Position numbers and translations under genes: made by a program
Part shown: one piece after another, positions 40,206-51,578 of the stretch
How the letters are laid out: every line of letters begins with the position of its first letter
Position numbering within the stretch: the stretch's first letter is position 1
Notes under the pieces: model-generated
What the model was told of the DNA's origin: nothing
The model's input: the letters and a program-made list of their open reading frames with translations, nothing else
Database searches by the model: none
Origin: Dipetalonema caudispina
Lineage: Eukaryota > Nematoda > Chromadorea > Rhabditida > Onchocercidae
Length of the DNA stretch: 64,000 nt
Assembly: GCA_013365325.1 (NCBI GenBank)
Contig: JABVXV010000014.1
Location: 124,001 to 188,000, forward strand
Reading direction: 5' to 3'

Positions 40206-43200
40206 ATGCCTCGAACAGCTGATCATATTGCGAGCCATTTAAATTTATTTACGGATCGTCATGAACCTTCCGGAAGTCGTTTGTATCTTTATCAAGCCAG
40301 GTTGTTTTAAAATATCACACTATGAGAATGAACTTTTGAACTGCTTGAAAAATTCAAAAGCATTGAAAGATTAATTTATTGCTAATTCTATTTATTGCTT
40401 TATGGAGATGCGAAAGATCTCTAACAAATTCAAAAAGTAGCTAATTGTATCGATAATATAATCCATTAATTTCCCCCAAAATAGACCTAAATTAGCTGTG
40501 ATCAACTTATGCGTACCTTTTGAGAATGACAAAGGAAGTGATTGAACGACCTTAGTGAACATAATGATCAGTCATTCGTTTAGCAAAAATTGTTACATAA
40601 TTTATTTAAAGATAATTTTAGCTTAATTGTTTAAGAAAACAAGGAAATTCGATTACGAGTGAAAGTTATGAAGCTATTCGAAAATCGGGAACTATTTTAT
40701 CAGTTATTTCAACGGAAGATGTTCGTGATGAACCTGTACTGCTTACAATCATTGAAAATGCCAATATGGATGGTGTTAAACATTTACAAACAGATAATCC
40801 ATTTTCAAAGTTTGTTATCTTCAATTAGAACTTTTCGAATATATGAAAAGGAAGAGTAATTAAGATTATTCCAATGATTGAGTATTTCTATAAATAAGTT
40901 AATTTGCAGATATTTTTGGGGAGCAATAATCGTAATATTTGTCTTGTTAGCATGTTTTCAAAGTTTTAAACAAATTAACATGTATATAACCACACCTGTA
41001 GCAACAAATATCGAAGCAGCTTATCCGAATCAAATACCATTTCCTGTTGTTGCTATTTGCAATAATAATCAGTACAGGTAAACATAAGTAATTGTTAATT
41101 GCATTCATTATTAAGCTATCTTTATGTTAAGAAAAATGAAAAAATAAAATTTTTGGGTTAGTTTTATTGAAATAACAATTAAAACTAATATTTTACAATT
41201 ATCAACGAAACTAATTAGATCGATAAAACTTATAAGTGGATATAATATTTCCTAGTATAACATAAATTGAGAAAATAACTTGGCTGATTTATGAAATTAT
41301 GTGATTGCCAATCGTATATGTTGCAAATTGAAATTTTTAATTTGGATTAGTGAAATTAAACCAAAGAAATGTGAATAACTTTTAGATTAACCTATTTGAC
41401 GGGTCCAACAATTCAGAATCGTAAACCAAAAGAGCCAAGAAATAACAATACTTTATCTAATGAAGTAAATTTGACAGTATTTGATAAGGTGCTTGAAAAT
41501 GCTTGGGATATGGATGCTGTAAAATTTCTTAGGAATGCAGCACACTGGAAATCTAGAATGATACTCAGGTATTGAATTTGTAATAAGCTTAAAGATTCTT
41601 TTGTCAAAATTTATAGTTTTGCTGAATATTTTTGATATTTCTAATCTGTGAGACAAACAAAAAGTTTTTACTCTTATTTCTAAAGATAACGTAAATTTTG
41701 CATCCATTTTTACTTCAACTGTTTTGTGCTGTTTTGTTACAAAAGCCCAGTATGATGTCAGCTGCACTTGGCCAAATGGTAGCAGTTGTCGATTATCAAA
41801 TTTCAAAGCAATTTGGACACTTACGGGTCTCTGCTGGGCCATAAATACGGATCCAAATAATCCTCATTACATATCTTCAAGTGGTAAAATTTTATGAAAA
41901 CGAGTTTAATTTCAAAATGAAACATTTAGTTTTCAAAATTATTTCATGTTGAAATGTCAATTTTTCAAAAGTTTTTATAAATCCGAACAGGAAATGTAAT
42001 ATATAAATTGTATATTTAATAAAACAGTGAAAGATTCTTCGGTTTCTCCATTACAAAAGAGATGGATTACTTGGCCAAACTAAAAAAAAAAAAATGGGAC
42101 AGGATTTTAACCCGGTGCAAAATGCATTTATACTTGTTCAATTTCAGGCTCTGATAATGGTCTCAAATTGTTACTAAACATCGAACGATATGAGCGAGTG
42201 GAAAGTTGTACACCGTATTTTCGGACTATGAGTCTACCAGGATTAAAAATTTTGATTTATAATCAAACGGATGTACCGGAATCATCACTAGATGGTGTCA
42301 ATGTTCCTCCTGGCTATACAATGGAAATTCCATTTAAGATGCAAAAAGTATCTTTCTTTTATTAAATATTTATTAAAGTTTGTTGAAAAAAAAAGGAATG
42401 AAATTGTTTCAATGAAAATTTGAATTAGTGAAAATTAAATTATCTTTCTTAGAGGCATAAATATTCGGGTGCTGGTTGTGTGGAAAAAAATGAGAAATAT
42501 CAAACGACAATGTTGACAGTTGATGATCCAGAAAATATTCATACATGTATTATTCGGAAATATTTACATGAAATTGAACAGAAGTGCAAATGTTCGATGA
42601 GACGAGCATATAATCCAAATCCAGGCGGTAAATTAATTCATTCTTTTCATCTTCATTTACAATATTTTTCTTTCAATGAAAGTTTTTAGGAGAAAATAAT
42701 GATAATTTAAAAATAAACAAGAATTTAGAATAGCTATCTGTTATTTCATTTCTTGTTCAACCTCAAAATTATCAATCCTTTGTATCAAGAGTGATACAAT
42801 TTCAGCATATAATTTCTGCAATGTTGATCAATATTTCACATGTGCATTACCCACTCTACAATTTGGTAAAAAAAAAAGTTTCAATCGATTTGGTTGCCTT
42901 TCACCATGTGAACAAATCGATTATACAGCTTGGCAAGATATGACTTTACTACCAAATAGTATATTTCCCTCATTGATCGAAACTGCTGAAGAAGAGGATG
43001 TTGAAGATGTTATTGATGACTACGATGCCGAAAATGATGTAAGTATAAATTTTATACAGAACAAAACTATTTAATAATGATGTTTATCTGGTGAAATATG
43101 GAATTGAACTTGAAATATAATGATTTCTATCTACGACAATTTGAGTTTTCTTTGTTCTTGTGAAAAGTAACTGAATGATTTTCTGAAAATTTGTAATATT

Positions 43201-43943
43201 TGAAACGACGAAATTTGTGCAGAAAGCACATTGCAGCTTGAGTGGTATCTTAAGTTCAACTTCTTAATTATATAATTTCAATCCTTTAGTAAAGATTAAT
43301 TAATTTGTATGATTAATTCAAAAATCTTACCTTTTGATTAATCAATAGTAGAATAGCTATTAAGATCGGATTATTTGTTTTTTTTTTCCTGATATTGAGC
43401 TAAAAATTAAGAGCATTTAAGTTAAACTAGAGCACTGAGATTTCCTTACTTAGTAGATGTCGAATGTTGGAATTTTGATAATTTTAATTAATCGACTTCA
43501 AATTTTTAAAATTTCAAGGCGAACATAGAACTTCATCGCGATGAACATTTCCAATGTGAAGAAAATCAGCTGTTGAGCAACCAACAGGTATTAATTTAAT
43601 CAATAGTTTAAAAGTATTAATTTGAATTAATTATTTTTATTGGTCAAAAAATAAAAAAACAAAGATAAAATTATTTCAAGGTTAGGCAGATTAAACGTGC
43701 AGCTCAACGTGCCTACGAGAAACAATCTCGATATCAAGAGGATATAAGACTAAGAACGAAACGAATGATATTGAAACTACGAGAAGCAACACAGAAGTAA
43801 TTCCATCTTAATCATTTTAGAATTTTAATTAATCGTCTTAGAAGGATTCACGGCATGATCTAAATACTGTATTAGTTGTACTGTTGTTCGAAATTAAGTT
43901 AAAATTTTATTTTTGTTAATGAAAATTAAAAGAGAACATGGCT

Positions 43944-43997
<54 letters not shown>

Positions 43998-46900
43998 TCT
44001 TTGAAAATGTATCGATGAAAATGATATTTGATTAATTCATTTGCTAGCAAAAATACTACAAGTTTATAAAACCATATGATGATATCTGAATTGTTAAAAT
44101 TTCAAGTTGTGAAAAGTTTTGTTTAAATCAATTCAAAAATTGTTCACTATAAAGTAAAAATAATTGATAGATAAGGTGATATTTTACAGATTGATTGATA
44201 ATGGTTGGGGATGGACAGATGAAACATATCAAAATGCTTTTGAACGATTGAACAGGTCGATTAATTGCTTCAGCGTTGTACCAATTAACCATGCTAAAGT
44301 ATTTGCTGCTATTCAAAATCCGCCATCGTCAACTGATGAAGCACGAATTTCTATCATATATCGAGTATTCATTTTAAACTATCTTTAAATATTATCACAT
44401 ATTTGATAATAAGCAACATTTAATAATTTATATTTAATAATAGAATTTATATAGAAATAAACTAAATTTAAGATATCCATTTTTTTTTTTTTTTTTTCAT
44501 ATCAACTTTTACAGCTTCTTGAGCCAAAAGAAGATATCAGTGGTGCGAAACAATTTCATACTTTAGTGCAACTTCGTGAAGCTTTTGGTGATCAATTTGA
44601 TGAAGTAGTAAAAGAGATGCAAAAATTCGTTAACACTATTACCAAACTCTATCAAATATACAATCCATCATCGTATAAATCAACATTGGGCGTTAATCTT
44701 AAACGAATGGATACTACCTTATTTTTGGCAAATCAGGTTTTATTATTATTTTACTTCAATAGGATATAATTAGGCAAACTTTTATAATTATAATCATATC
44801 AACTATATAATTTTTTCATGTAATTAATTAAATTCAAATAAGTTATTATAAGTTGATTTGCAGTATGAATCAGGTAGGCTACAACGACGTGCATGGGCGG
44901 AAAAAATGCAATCACGAAATATGCGTCATTTTTTTGATCAAGATTTCTTCGAAGTATTGTTTCTTTTTTTTTTTTTTTCTACTTGGAAAACGATTAGCAA
45001 ATAGTTATCATCTTAATATTTGCTAATTAAGTCATTTGCAAATGTATATATCCAAGTATGATCTTATATAACAACCTACAGGAATGGTATAATCCAATGC
45101 TAAAAGATTTGGATGAAAATTTGGTGCGTAATATTGTTGATATGACTGATAATGAATTACCAAATTTATTAGCTACTATTGATGATGATAGAGTTTTACA
45201 GGTGCTTAATTAACTCTTTCTTTTTTTTTTTTCTATATACAACAACTTTATACATTTCATTTCAATGATTTATACATCATTTTTATTTCTAAAATATAAA
45301 TTCATTGTACATAATTCTAAATTAATTTCTTCCACATTAACGAATTGCATATTGTAAAAATGTTACAGATGGGTTCTATGCTCTATTTTGGTAATGCAAC
45401 AGCGTATCATAAACAACAATTCGGTGCATTTATTCGTGATATTATTGATTGCACTTTTGGTGATGTGAAAAATGAAAGTATCGTCCTGTTGAATTCATTC
45501 AAGAAATTGATGCATGAATTTCAGGTACATGCAAAAGCTTGCATGCAACAAATGCATTCAAGCATCACATAAATCAGGGCATTCAGAAAGACTTAATTAA
45601 TTAATGTAGCATAATTTAGTAGGCTTATATAAAGCAATCCTATTGTTCAGTATTTATTAGATGCGCAAATAAAGTGAAGAACACTCGAATAATCTTTGAA
45701 AAAAGTTTACTTTATTATTTCTCAGTAAAGATGGATTATCTAAATTACCATTTGTTAAAATTTTAAGAGAAAATTTTTTTTTTTTTTTTGCAGTCAGCGT
45801 ATTCAAATTTATACCAAAAGGAATTGCCAGCTTATTTGGCCAATTTTGATTTTGGATCAGCATTTGTAGAGTAAGAATTTTTTTGAAGTTTCATTCATCA
45901 TATAAACGATCATGATTACTGTTGTGATCATTTTTTTTCATAAAATTTTTTTTTTTTTTCATTTGTGACATTTTTCATAAACTTACGGAAAGCATTGTAA
46001 ATCAAATGTTCCATTTGAAACTGAATTAATTCTCAATCACAAAGCATTAGATGCTAAGTATTATTTGCATTAATTTATTTCTAAATTATTCAGTTAATTT
46101 CCAATATTTACAGTTAAATATTTGTTTATCCTTTTCTCGAATTAAATTAATTATTTTAGACAAAATTTCGCAATGGTAAATGTCTTCCTACATCGGATGA
46201 ACATTGAAACATGGCGACAAGAGAGTACCTACAGTATTTGGAGTTTAGCATGTAAATTTATCAAAAATGAAATGAATCATTTATCTTTTGAAATTCCAAT
46301 TGAATTCGATCTTTTTTAAATTATTCATTTCCTTTTTTCCCAATTACTAATCATTTATGAATGATTGAGTTAATTCGAATAATTTTTTAATATTAACAGT
46401 GAAATATTTCTTTACAATTCGATAATAAGCATTAATATCATACCAATAATCATTTTTGAATTACAGGTGATGTAGGTGGAGCACTTGGTCTATTTCTTGG
46501 CGCAAGTTTACTTACAGTTATCGAACTTATTTATTCATGTTGCCAATATGGTTTATGCAATCCGTTTTGTTGTTGGCCTTTAAATTATTGGTATGTAATA
46601 ATTCCTTCCGGTTATGCTTTCCTTTTTTTTCCTCTCTCTCTCTCTCTCACAAATTATAAAAAAATTTATCTTTAAAATTCCGTTAATTTTTTTCAATTCC
46701 GCAATTAGTCAAATTTTTTCTAATTTATTTGTTTCAGAAAAAATGCTAAAATAACGGAGTCATCTTTTTTTAAAAAAAAAAGAGAAAAAATGTTTAAAAA
46801 AAATTGAAATAATTTCACTCCAGGAAAAATATTAAAACACATCCAACCGATAAATCAGACAAATGGAAACAGAAAGATAAATCGGAATCGGAAATGAAAC

Positions 46901-47304
46901 TTATTGGTGCCACTGTAAAACGATCCAGAAGTTCCATTTCTTATTCAGTCTCACCAAAAAGTATTTCACCCATTGAAAAAGTAAATGAAATTCACAGGCA
47001 ATTCAATAATCAAAATCATTTGGCAACGCAATCAGCTTGTGCCATAAATCTATTTGAGAATGAATTACCAAAGAATTCAATTCCAAGTCATTCATTATCT
47101 CTTGATTACACTGATCAGGATAATATTTTGTCGAATCATATTCAATCGAAAACAAGCACTTTGGAAAAGCAAAATTCTACGAGTTCTTCCAGAACACTTA
47201 CAAATCATCCGGAACAATTCTCATTTGAATCCGTTTCATCAGAATTTTCCGAAAAAATGGCAACACTATTTCAGCCAAAAAATGAAAGACAAACATTTGT
47301 TTGA
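40206..47304 (+). CDS. DEG/ENaC-family cation channel subunit (1023 aa)
   Basis: Nineteen exons join in frame: 40206-40300, 40636-40809, 40910-41077, 41386-41568, 41762-41883, 42148-42347, 42453-42627, 42806-43038, 43519-43587, 43681-43796, 44190-44364, 44515-44736, 44864-44953, 45082-45201, 45369-45524, 45794-45870, 46160-46251, 46467-46590, 46824-47304. TM1 lies at about 93-112, followed by the family PFPVVAICN element. The ectodomain has SCTWPNGSSC, GLCWAIN, a GYTMEIPF strand and the Cys-rich CNVDQYFTC...CLSPCEQIDYTAW. TM2 is preceded by DVGG and contains GLFLGASLLTVIEL with the G-A-S selectivity filter at 834-836. A 160-residue Ser/Thr-rich cytosolic tail follows. Members form trimeric amiloride-sensitive sodium channels. 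Two features are unusual: about 340 residues (about 451-792) inserted before the pre-TM2 segment, and D77-G78 where the family usually has His-Gly. The subfamily is not assigned. Confidence 0.92.
43947..43994 (+). repeat. (AT)24 microsatellite in a channel-gene intron
   Basis: A 48-base uninterrupted AT dinucleotide tract within the intron 43797-44189 of the DEG/ENaC gene. Expected to be length-polymorphic. Confidence 0.95.
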
Positions 47305-47729
47305 ATTGGAATTTGAAATGTAGGAAGAATGGTAATTTCTTATTTTAAATTTTGATCATTATGTCTTTTTGACAGATAATTTTTACTTTTTTTTTTTTTT
47401 TGCACTTTCTAATAAGACCAAAAATCGAACATTTTTCTGTTAAATTACATCAAAGTACATTAAATTTATCCACAATATTGATTTCAAAAAAAATTATTGG
47501 ATATTCTTACTTCCTCTTTTCATTTTTTGAACTTTAATCCTGTTCAGTGTTCGTCAAAGTTTAATTGAAAAATAATTGTTCCATTGAGTTAACAAATTCT
47601 GCCAATGTAACATGTGGATGGAAATGATTTTATTCGCTAGTTAATAAAATGGATAAATATGTGTGTTACTCAATTGATTTGGTAAATAGCGATCGATTAT
47701 CTTCTCCTCAGGCATCCATCAATTTATTG
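47305..47729. other. Convergent 3' ends of the channel and REEP-MSP genes
   Basis: Only 425 bases separate the two stop codons, so the opposing 3' UTRs probably abut or overlap. AATAAA-like sequence occurs near 47643 on the plus strand. Confidence 0.6.
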
Positions 47730-50025
47730 TTAATTTTCGTAGTAAATATTAAACTTTTTCCGTCTACGAAATGGATCCTCAGTGTTGTACAAAAATGAGC
47801 GATCAAAACCGATCGTATCATCATCAATTAGGCAATAATCAATGGCAACTCGATCATTCATATTCGATTCCTCAGATGGTACTGTAGTAACCCCAAGTTT
47901 AATCTGCAAAATTGTTATCAGATAGCAAATTTACACTTTTTGTTAATTTTAAAGCCTTCATTTAAATTAATTCAATGAATTTTTATGGAAAAATTCATGA
48001 TATCATCAATCATATTTCATATTCATCGATTAGATTACTCAAACAATAATACAGCTACTTGATCTTCTCATTTTACTTAAGTATTATTGTTAACATATTT
48101 TTAAACCTACGTGTACGGTGGCATCTTTTGCTAGAGTACCACAAGTAGGTTGTGCAATCATACGCTTAATTGCATTAGTCTTCAGAGCCCACATTATCGG
48201 ACGATTGTGCTTGTTTTTCACGTAAATTGTTACCATTTCCGTAAAGGGATGCTTGAATACTATCTGAAAAAAAAAAAAAAAGAAGTAAAAAAAATTCTGA
48301 GACTTCCAATATTAGCAAAATGATAAATAGCATGAAGGAATTATTTCAAAGTATCCCTGATAAGACATATAATAATTACGTATTCATTTGGCGTTGTAAC
48401 AAGAGTTTCGTCTTCTTCTTTCACCGCTACTGATGTCGAATATTCGCTGGAGTGCAATGAACCACCTGCCTGAATGCAAAAATTTATGTTTTCCTGATTA
48501 TTTAAATTTCTGAATTTACTAAATTTGAAAAGCAAATAAAATAAAATTTCAAGAATTCCTGCAAAAGCAAGCAACAAACCTCATTGTTCGCTTTTTGACA
48601 ATCACCAGCAGGAATCGATTTCACATCAACATTTTCTGATCCATCATTTTCTTCTTCGGTATCTGATAGTATTGACGAATCATTGTTCGGTGCAATTTGT
48701 TGGTCCTTAGGTACCCCAAATTTATATTGTTCCTATATGCAATATTAATTGAAAATTAGATTAGTTAAAATTTCGTTTGTATGTTTTAATTTCTTTTCAA
48801 AACTAAGTAATAATGAAATAAAATAAGCTTAAATGTATTATAGATTAAGTGATGAAAAGCAAATGAAATTTTCTTTTTTCATTTCCATCAAAATTTTAAC
48901 AAAAAACTAAAAGCACTATTGCTTTAAATAGCTTACTTTGGTAGAAGCAACTGTTTTAAGAGATCCATCATGAGTATAAGAAGTATCCAAGTAAGCGGTC
49001 ATCTCTGGACTACGAGCCAAGGAACATGCTGTTGTTAGGCTATTGTAATATAACGATGGATAACCTTTGAATGGACTCTGTAAAAACCAAAAAGAATTTC
49101 AAAATATACAAATACATTTGAAAATTTCACTTTTTTTCAAAAAAAAATAAATTCTATAAAAATACATCATTATGTTTAATGATTTTTGAAATTTTTAATT
49201 GCTAAAATGCCCAATAAATGCATACATCGGTAGAAAATTGTGTAGCATCAGTGATTGTCATTGCAGTATTGAGACCAATTTGTGATCCATAAAATGAACT
49301 TGGAAAGCCTATAGGTGTTTTGGAGCTAATTATCGAATTAGCCATTACGTTACGGCGTTTTTGCTGCTCTATAAGACTTTTGGCAGCATCATGCTGATAA
49401 ACGACATTGAAAAATAGAACAACGAGAAGGATAAATTTGCCGAAAAAGTATCCAAATGCATCAATAAATACACTGTCGAATGCAACCAAAATTCCATGAA
49501 TTGACCAATAGAAAAGTGTTGCCTTCTGAAGGAAACAACACTGATTCTAACTATAGCATGAATTCTGATATATAACCGATTCAAATCTTTTCATTTCATT
49601 TTTGGTTACATTTTAAAATCACTATTAATTGTCGTTGTTATTCAGTTCAAATGTCTCTTTGCTTTACGTCGATGACGTAAAACGCCTAAAGATTACGAAT
49701 GTATGTTTAGCATTAAAAGTAACTGTCTTAATTTACAATCTAATAATATAGTTGAAAATCTTGATATGTATATTAATTAATTAGTTATATTTACGTAACC
49801 ATCATTATATTATAAACTTACGTAAGCGAAGATTCGAACTGTATGATCAGAAAGTTGTCCGTAAGTAAAGATAGCAGCTGGTACGGTAGTGCATATATTG
49901 CATACTGTTTGAGCATGTTCACCATTAATGAGATATGCGGAGATAAGTACCGAACAGATAATGAAAAAATGACGCCAATTTATTTTCTTATTTCGTCTAT
50001 CATTAATTTCACTTTCCATTTTCAT
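47730..50025 (-). CDS. REEP/TB2-DP1-like membrane protein with C-terminal MSP domain (404 aa)
   Basis: Seven exons on the minus strand join in frame: 50025-49822, 49525-49226, 49077-48937, 48732-48580, 48469-48380, 48263-48111, 47903-47730. Residues about 20-125 align well with REEP5/Yop1-type proteins: a hydrophobic hairpin, then AQTVCNICTTVPAAIFTYG, then LFYWSIHGILVAFDSVFIDA and GKFILLVVLFF. The middle (about 130-295) is polar, Ser- and acid-rich. The C-terminus (297-404) is an MSP domain: IVFKHPFTEMVTIYVKN, MWALKTNAIKRMIAQPTCG, NDRVAIDYC and a final FRRRKKFNIYYEN that matches the RRKNLPIEYNP end of sperm MSP. REEPs shape tubular ER; MSP folds polymerise in sperm or, in VAPs, tether ER contact sites. 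ER placement is inferred. The 3' end lies 425 bases from that of the channel gene, in convergent orientation. Confidence 0.85.
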
Positions 50026-51578
50026 ATACTGTTCTAAATAATTAATAAATTGATCTTACGTGATTTATAAAGTATAATGTGATAAATTATAAAAGTTTTG
50101 TAAAATGCCTTCAACAGCTTTTTTTTTGTTTGAATGATTCAATAAAGTTCATTTCAAAGAATCAGATGGACCTTCTTGTATCATCAATTGCTCCCTGTCG
50201 TGATGATTATAATCCTCTGCTACTATGGTCATTTATGATTGGCAAGTGAATTACCACCGCCTAATAAATTTATATAACTTTAAACTATGATTGCAAACAT
50301 TTCATTATCACCTTTTATAGCAACTCATTTCAAGAAAAAAAAAAAAAAAATTTGCATTTCATTTAATCTAATGATGTTAAAATAACTCATTGTTTTGTGT
50401 AAAATAAAAAAGGAACGAAAAATTTGAAATTTCTAATTTGTGAAAAAAAAAAAAAAAACGGATTTCTATTAGAATTTCGAAACTTTTTGCTACTTTTTTT
50501 TTCGAAACCATAAGAAATTTTAGAGTTAAGCATTACTTTCTGATGAAAAATGTAGTCTAATATGTTATATTCAATGCTTAATTGCATCAGAAAATTCTCT
50601 TCTTCGCATGCAAAAACAATAAGTTGAAAAGAGAAGTTATAATTAAAAGATGGAAATGGCGAAAAGTGAGGTTTTGAACTGAGATTCTTGTTGAGCAGCG
50701 TAGCATTTTTTAATTACCGTTCATCTTATATAACACATTTTACATCACACTAATTAATTAATCAAAAATAATTAAATTCGAAGATCAAAAACTATAGTGC
50801 ATTTATAGTAGTATAAAAAACTGTAGGACTAATATTGGTGTGTTTTTAAGCTGTTATAAATTGGCAAATTGTCTGAAATTTCACAAAAAAATTTTTAACT
50901 CATGAAAAAATTAAATTTAATAATAGAAAGTTTTTTGTGAATTTAGATTCAGAACTTTACTTTAAACTTTCGTTTTTTTCTTACAGAAAACATTCCATGC
51001 ATTTGGAATTTTATGGATTAAAACAAACACAATGTTCTTGTGGACAAATTTCAATTTACAACTTTTAAACAAATAATACAAACTGATTCCTATTCTAAAA
51101 AAAAAAAAAAAATTAAATCACAGAATTTAAACTATATAAGAATCAATGATATTTGATTGTTGTTATAAATGAGCTTCATGCGTATCACACTGGAATGTGA
51201 TATGGAGTGTATCACCGTTTAAGGAAATGTCATGATCTGATATATTCTTTCTGAAATTGTACAAAAATTTTTTAGTACAATTCATAAATATTTATTAATG
51301 TAATTTTTTTTTTTACTTATACGATATCCTGATATGAATATTCAAAATTTTAAAGCATTTTATAATATCCTAAGAAATATCCATAATAATCTGTATCGGC
51401 TGTCTTTTTTTCTCACCTATTTATTAAATTACAAATGATTTTTTTAATCAGAGTAAAGCATTTCCATTATTTTTCAGTTGAAAAAAAAAAAACTTTGAAT
51501 CATCGAATAAGGTTATGAATTACTGGTAAAGAGTGTAATTTTAACAAATTCAACAATTCGAAAAATTTGAAAAAAATT
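50026..51578. other. Intergenic, REEP-MSP gene to DGK gene
   Basis: About 1.55 kb that should hold the promoter of the REEP-MSP gene and the 3' UTR of the kinase, both transcribed leftward. No exon is supported. Confidence 0.5.

Noticed and set aside
41453..41842. 129-codon minus-strand frame
   Set aside because: Antisense to two channel exons and the intron between them; no family match.
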